From contig JACMOG010000745.1 in the NCBI GenBank assembly GCA_014378125.1, forward strand, positions 1 to 7,913: 7,913 nt of DNA, written 5' to 3'. The notes below the pieces were generated by a model. That model made no database searches. It was not told the origin of the DNA and saw nothing but the letters and a program-made list of their open reading frames with translations. This document shows, piece by piece, positions 6,545-7,913 of the stretch (position 1 is the stretch's first letter; each line of letters starts with the position of its first letter). A program made the translations under genes and the position numbers. This DNA comes from Vitreoscilla sp. (GTDB lineage Bacteria > Pseudomonadota > Gammaproteobacteria > Burkholderiales > Burkholderiaceae).

Positions 6545-6805
6545 TCAGGCCTTGCCCTGCGAAACGACGAAGGCGGCCAGCGTCTTGACGCTGGCGAAAT
6601 GCGCGCGCACCTCTTCCGACTCGGCCGACAGGCTCACGCCGTAGCGCTTCTGCAGCGCCAGGCCCAGCTCGAGCGCGTCGATCGAATCGAGTCCCAGGCC
6701 GTCGACGAACAACGGCGCCCCGGCGTCGATGTCGGCGGGGGTGAGGTCTTCAAGCGCCAGCGAGGAAATGATGAGTTCCTTGATGTCGTTCTCAAGCTGC
6801 TGCAT
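6545..6805 (-). CDS. apeE: Acyl carrier protein 1 (ApeE-like)
   Basis: An 86-residue acyl carrier protein. The phosphopantetheine attachment site is Ser41 in the motif GLGLDSIDALEL (residues 36-47), followed by a typical helix III region around residues 60-75. ACPs carry starter and growing polyketide chains as thioesters on a 4'-phosphopantetheine arm in the cytoplasm. The start at 6805 is preceded by GGAGAGA with a 4-base spacer and gives a normal ACP length; the open frame continues upstream only as shadow of apeD. It overlaps the apeD end by 14 bases, and a 10-base gap (6535-6544) separates it from the next ACP. In APE clusters one ACP has been linked to starter loading and the other to elongation; which does which cannot be told from this sequence. 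Confidence 0.93.
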   Translation of the reverse strand: MQQLENDIKELIISSLALEDLTPADIDAGAPLFVDGLGLDSIDALELGLALQKRYGVSLSAESEEVRAHFASVKTLAAFVVSQGKA

Positions 6806-7604
6806 GGGGTCTCTCCGCGCCAAGGTGGCGCGCCAGTTCGTCGTTGAGTCGGCGTGCGGCCAGCGCCTGCGCGCCGTCCTCTGCCAGGTGGGAATCGATG
6901 GGGATGTCGGCGCCGACGTCGATGACGAAGTGGCCGGCGCGGCACGGCACCCGCCACCATTTGTCGCTCTTGCCCAGCATCGGCGGCGAGCACGTGATGC
7001 GCACCGGGGTGATGGCCAGCTCGCCGCGCACCGCCAGGTTGGCGGCACCGCGCTGCAGCCGGCCCAGCGCCGCGCCGGCCGGCGTGCGCGTGCCCTCGGG
7101 AAACACGATGAGGTTGTTGCCGGCGCGCACCGAGGCCACGCAGTCGTCGATGAGGCCCGGACCCGAGTCGTTGCACACGTAGCCGGCCGCGCGCACCGGG
7201 CCGCGCGTGAACGGGATGCGCAGCAACGCGGCCTTGACGATGCAGTCGGCGTCGCGCACCAGCGCCATGAGGAACACCACGTCGATGAGCGACGGATGGC
7301 TCGCCAGGATGAGCAGGCCGTTGCGCTTCAGCCGTTCGCGGCCGCGCACCTCGAGGCTGCAAACGCGAAGCGCGCACAGCATCGCCACGAACACGCGGAA
7401 CAGGTGGTGGATGGCCCAGCGCACGAGGGCCGAGCGGCGCCGGTGATGGCGCACCACGACCAGCAGCAGCGGCGCCACCAGCCCGCCCAGCACCAGTCCG
7501 CCGACGCCGAAGGTGGCGAACGAGAACCCGGTGGCGCCCACGCGCCACCAGCGGTTCAGCAGCGAACTGAGTCTCTGCGCCGTCAAGGTGACCAGCTCAG
7601 GCAT
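6792..7604 (-). CDS. apeD: 1-acyl-glycerol-3-phosphate acyltransferase-like protein (LPLAT, ApeD-like)
   Basis: This 270-residue protein belongs to the PlsC/LPLAT acyltransferase family, which transfers acyl groups from ACP or CoA to a lysolipid hydroxyl at the inner membrane. It has a hydrophobic N-terminal segment at about residues 26-51, a second weakly hydrophobic stretch at 64-82, the H(X)4D catalytic motif HPSLID at 103-108 and the acceptor-phosphate motif FPEGTR at 168-173. The start ATG at 7604 was chosen because GGAG lies 5 bases upstream and because the reading frame further upstream is Arg/Pro/Thr-rich shadow sequence inside apeC. It overlaps apeC by 8 bases and apeE by 14 bases. 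In the APE pathway it is presumed to help put the polyene on a membrane lipid; the true acceptor is not known from sequence. Confidence 0.88.
   Translation of the reverse strand: MPELVTLTAQRLSSLLNRWWRVGATGFSFATFGVGGLVLGGLVAPLLLVVVRHHRRRSALVRWAIHHLFRVFVAMLCALRVCSLEVRGRERLKRNGLLILASHPSLIDVVFLMALVRDADCIVKAALLRIPFTRGPVRAAGYVCNDSGPGLIDDCVASVRAGNNLIVFPEGTRTPAGAALGRLQRGAANLAVRGELAITPVRITCSPPMLGKSDKWWRVPCRAGHFVIDVGADIPIDSHLAEDGAQALAARRLNDELARHLGAERPHAAA
6810..6816 (-). promoter_or_regulatory. Ribosome binding site of apeE
   Basis: GGAGAGA on the minus strand, 4 bases before the ATG at 6805, inside the 3' end of apeD. It is the clearest support for this start. Confidence 0.6.
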
Positions 7605-7913
7605 CGCGGCTCCAGGTGCAGCGGCGGCCGTCGGCCTGTTGCGTGAGCGAGGGCGCGTCGGACAGGCCGAACCACAGGGTCTGCAGGCTGGCGGGCAGTC
7701 GGGCGGGCGCCTCGGCGACGGCGGCGTCGTTGGCGTCGTCCGCGCCCTGCCACTCGAGGTGCAGCGCACGTTCGCCGGCCCGCGGGCGGCGCAGGCGCCA
7801 GGCCCACGCGAAGTGCGCGCTGGGCTCGTCCTCGAAGCCGGCGTAGCCGTCGGGCAGCGGCGAGTCGTACACGATGAGGCTGGCGCCCTTTGCGCCGTCG
7901 TCGAGCAGGCCCA
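7597..7913 (-). CDS. apeC: Beta-ketoacyl synthase-like chain length factor, C-terminal part (ApeC-like)
   Basis: Only the last 105 codons are present; the gene runs off the right edge of the window, and the frame stays open to base 7913. The fragment reads GLLDDGAKGASLIVYDSPLP and continues DGYAGFEDEP, then ends with a segment containing LPASLQTLWFGLS. This fits the C-terminal end of the 'beta-ketoacyl synthase chain length factor' family (Pfam Ketoacyl-synt_2), in which ApeC pairs with the active ketosynthase ApeO. None of the catalytic Cys/His positions would be in this part, so activity cannot be judged. An in-frame GTG at 7872 is internal (the Val of IVYDSPLP) and is not the start. The stop TGA overlaps the apeD start by 8 bases (ATGCCTGA). 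The assignment rests on motif memory plus the cluster context. Confidence 0.75.
   Translation of the reverse strand, partial: GLLDDGAKGASLIVYDSPLPDGYAGFEDEPSAHFAWAWRLRRPRAGERALHLEWQGADDANDAAVAEAPARLPASLQTLWFGLSDAPSLTQQADGRRCTWSRDA
7610..7613 (-). promoter_or_regulatory. Ribosome binding site of apeD
   Basis: GGAG on the minus strand, 5 bases before the ATG at 7604 and inside the apeC coding end. It decides the start of the acyltransferase against the longer open frame. Confidence 0.6.

Larger units (their letters stand above)
1..7913 (-). other. Aryl polyene (APE) biosynthesis operon, internal part
   Basis: Eleven genes in a row, all on the minus strand, with 1 to 14 base overlaps at nine junctions and one 10-base gap. 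The order (ketosynthase-like C-terminus, LPLAT, ACP, ACP, COG4648-type membrane protein, aryl ligase plus hotdog dehydratase, GT2, LpxL-like acyltransferase, ammonia-lyase, hotdog thioesterase, signal-peptide protein) follows the apeC-D-E-F-G-H-I-J-K-L order known from characterised APE clusters, with an ammonia-lyase inserted before apeK. APEs are aryl-capped polyene pigments attached to the outer membrane that protect against oxidative stress. Nothing in the window looks like an operon end or an internal promoter, so the genes are probably one transcript. The catalytic ketosynthases, ketoreductase, second dehydratase, exporter and remaining parts are expected outside the window. The pathway assignment is from gene content and order; the product structure is not visible here. 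Confidence 0.9.

Noticed and set aside
7605..7769. Possible 55-residue N-terminal extension of ApeD
   Set aside because: The extension overlaps the apeC end, is Arg/Pro/Thr/Ser-rich, and GGAG precedes the ATG at 7604.
1..7913. CRISPR arrays, insertion sequences, tRNA or rRNA genes, riboswitches, terminators
   Set aside because: No regularly spaced repeats, transposase motifs, tRNA-like folds or hairpin plus T-run were seen; coding sequence fills all but 10 bases.

Overview
The window is a densely packed, GC-rich (about 70% by eye) stretch in which every recognisable gene lies on the minus strand and is read from right to left. The gene content and order match the middle of an aryl polyene (APE) biosynthetic operon: ketosynthase chain-length-factor-like protein, lysophospholipid-type acyltransferase, two acyl carrier proteins, a small COG4648-type membrane protein, an AMP-dependent aryl ligase joined to a FabZ-like dehydratase, a family 2 glycosyltransferase, an LpxL/HtrB-type acyltransferase, an MIO-dependent aromatic amino acid ammonia-lyase, a hotdog thioesterase, and the start of a secreted protein in the place normally held by the LolA-like ApeL. 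APE clusters occur mainly in Gram-negative bacteria. The GC content, codon choice and gene arrangement suggest a proteobacterium, most likely of the Burkholderiales or a GC-rich gammaproteobacterial group, but the genus cannot be read from this sequence.

Layout in transcription order: 7913-7597 apeC C-terminus (cut by the window edge); 7604-6792 apeD; 6805-6545 apeE (ACP); 6534-6265 apeF (ACP); 6268-5648 apeG; 5655-3796 apeH-apeI fusion; 3796-3050 glycosyltransferase (first half of ApeJ); 3053-2058 acyltransferase (second half of ApeJ); 2065-515 ammonia-lyase; 522-85 apeK; 85-1 start of apeL (28 codons, signal peptide). Nine of the ten junctions overlap by 1 to 14 bases and the tenth has a 10-base gap. 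There is no non-coding stretch longer than that, and no room for an internal conventional promoter, terminator or RNA gene. The promoter and the end of the operon are outside the window.

Proposed working of the genes: the ammonia-lyase deaminates an aromatic amino acid (probably tyrosine or phenylalanine) to a cinnamic-type acid. The ApeH ligase domain could activate that acid, or a benzoate-type starter, and load it on one of the two ACPs. ApeC, with a catalytic ketosynthase encoded elsewhere in the cluster, would then extend it. The ApeI domain dehydrates the beta-hydroxy intermediates, and the keto-reductase and further ketosynthases should lie outside this window. ApeD, the glycosyltransferase and the LpxL-like acyltransferase probably transfer the finished polyene to a lipid or sugar-lipid carrier. 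ApeK may edit or release acyl chains, and ApeL with its downstream partners would move the product to the outer membrane.

The points most worth attention are the dedicated ammonia-lyase whose selectivity residues match none of the textbook HAL, TAL or PAL pairs, the apeH-apeI fusion, the split of apeJ into two overlapping genes, and the repeated 8-base start/stop overlaps.
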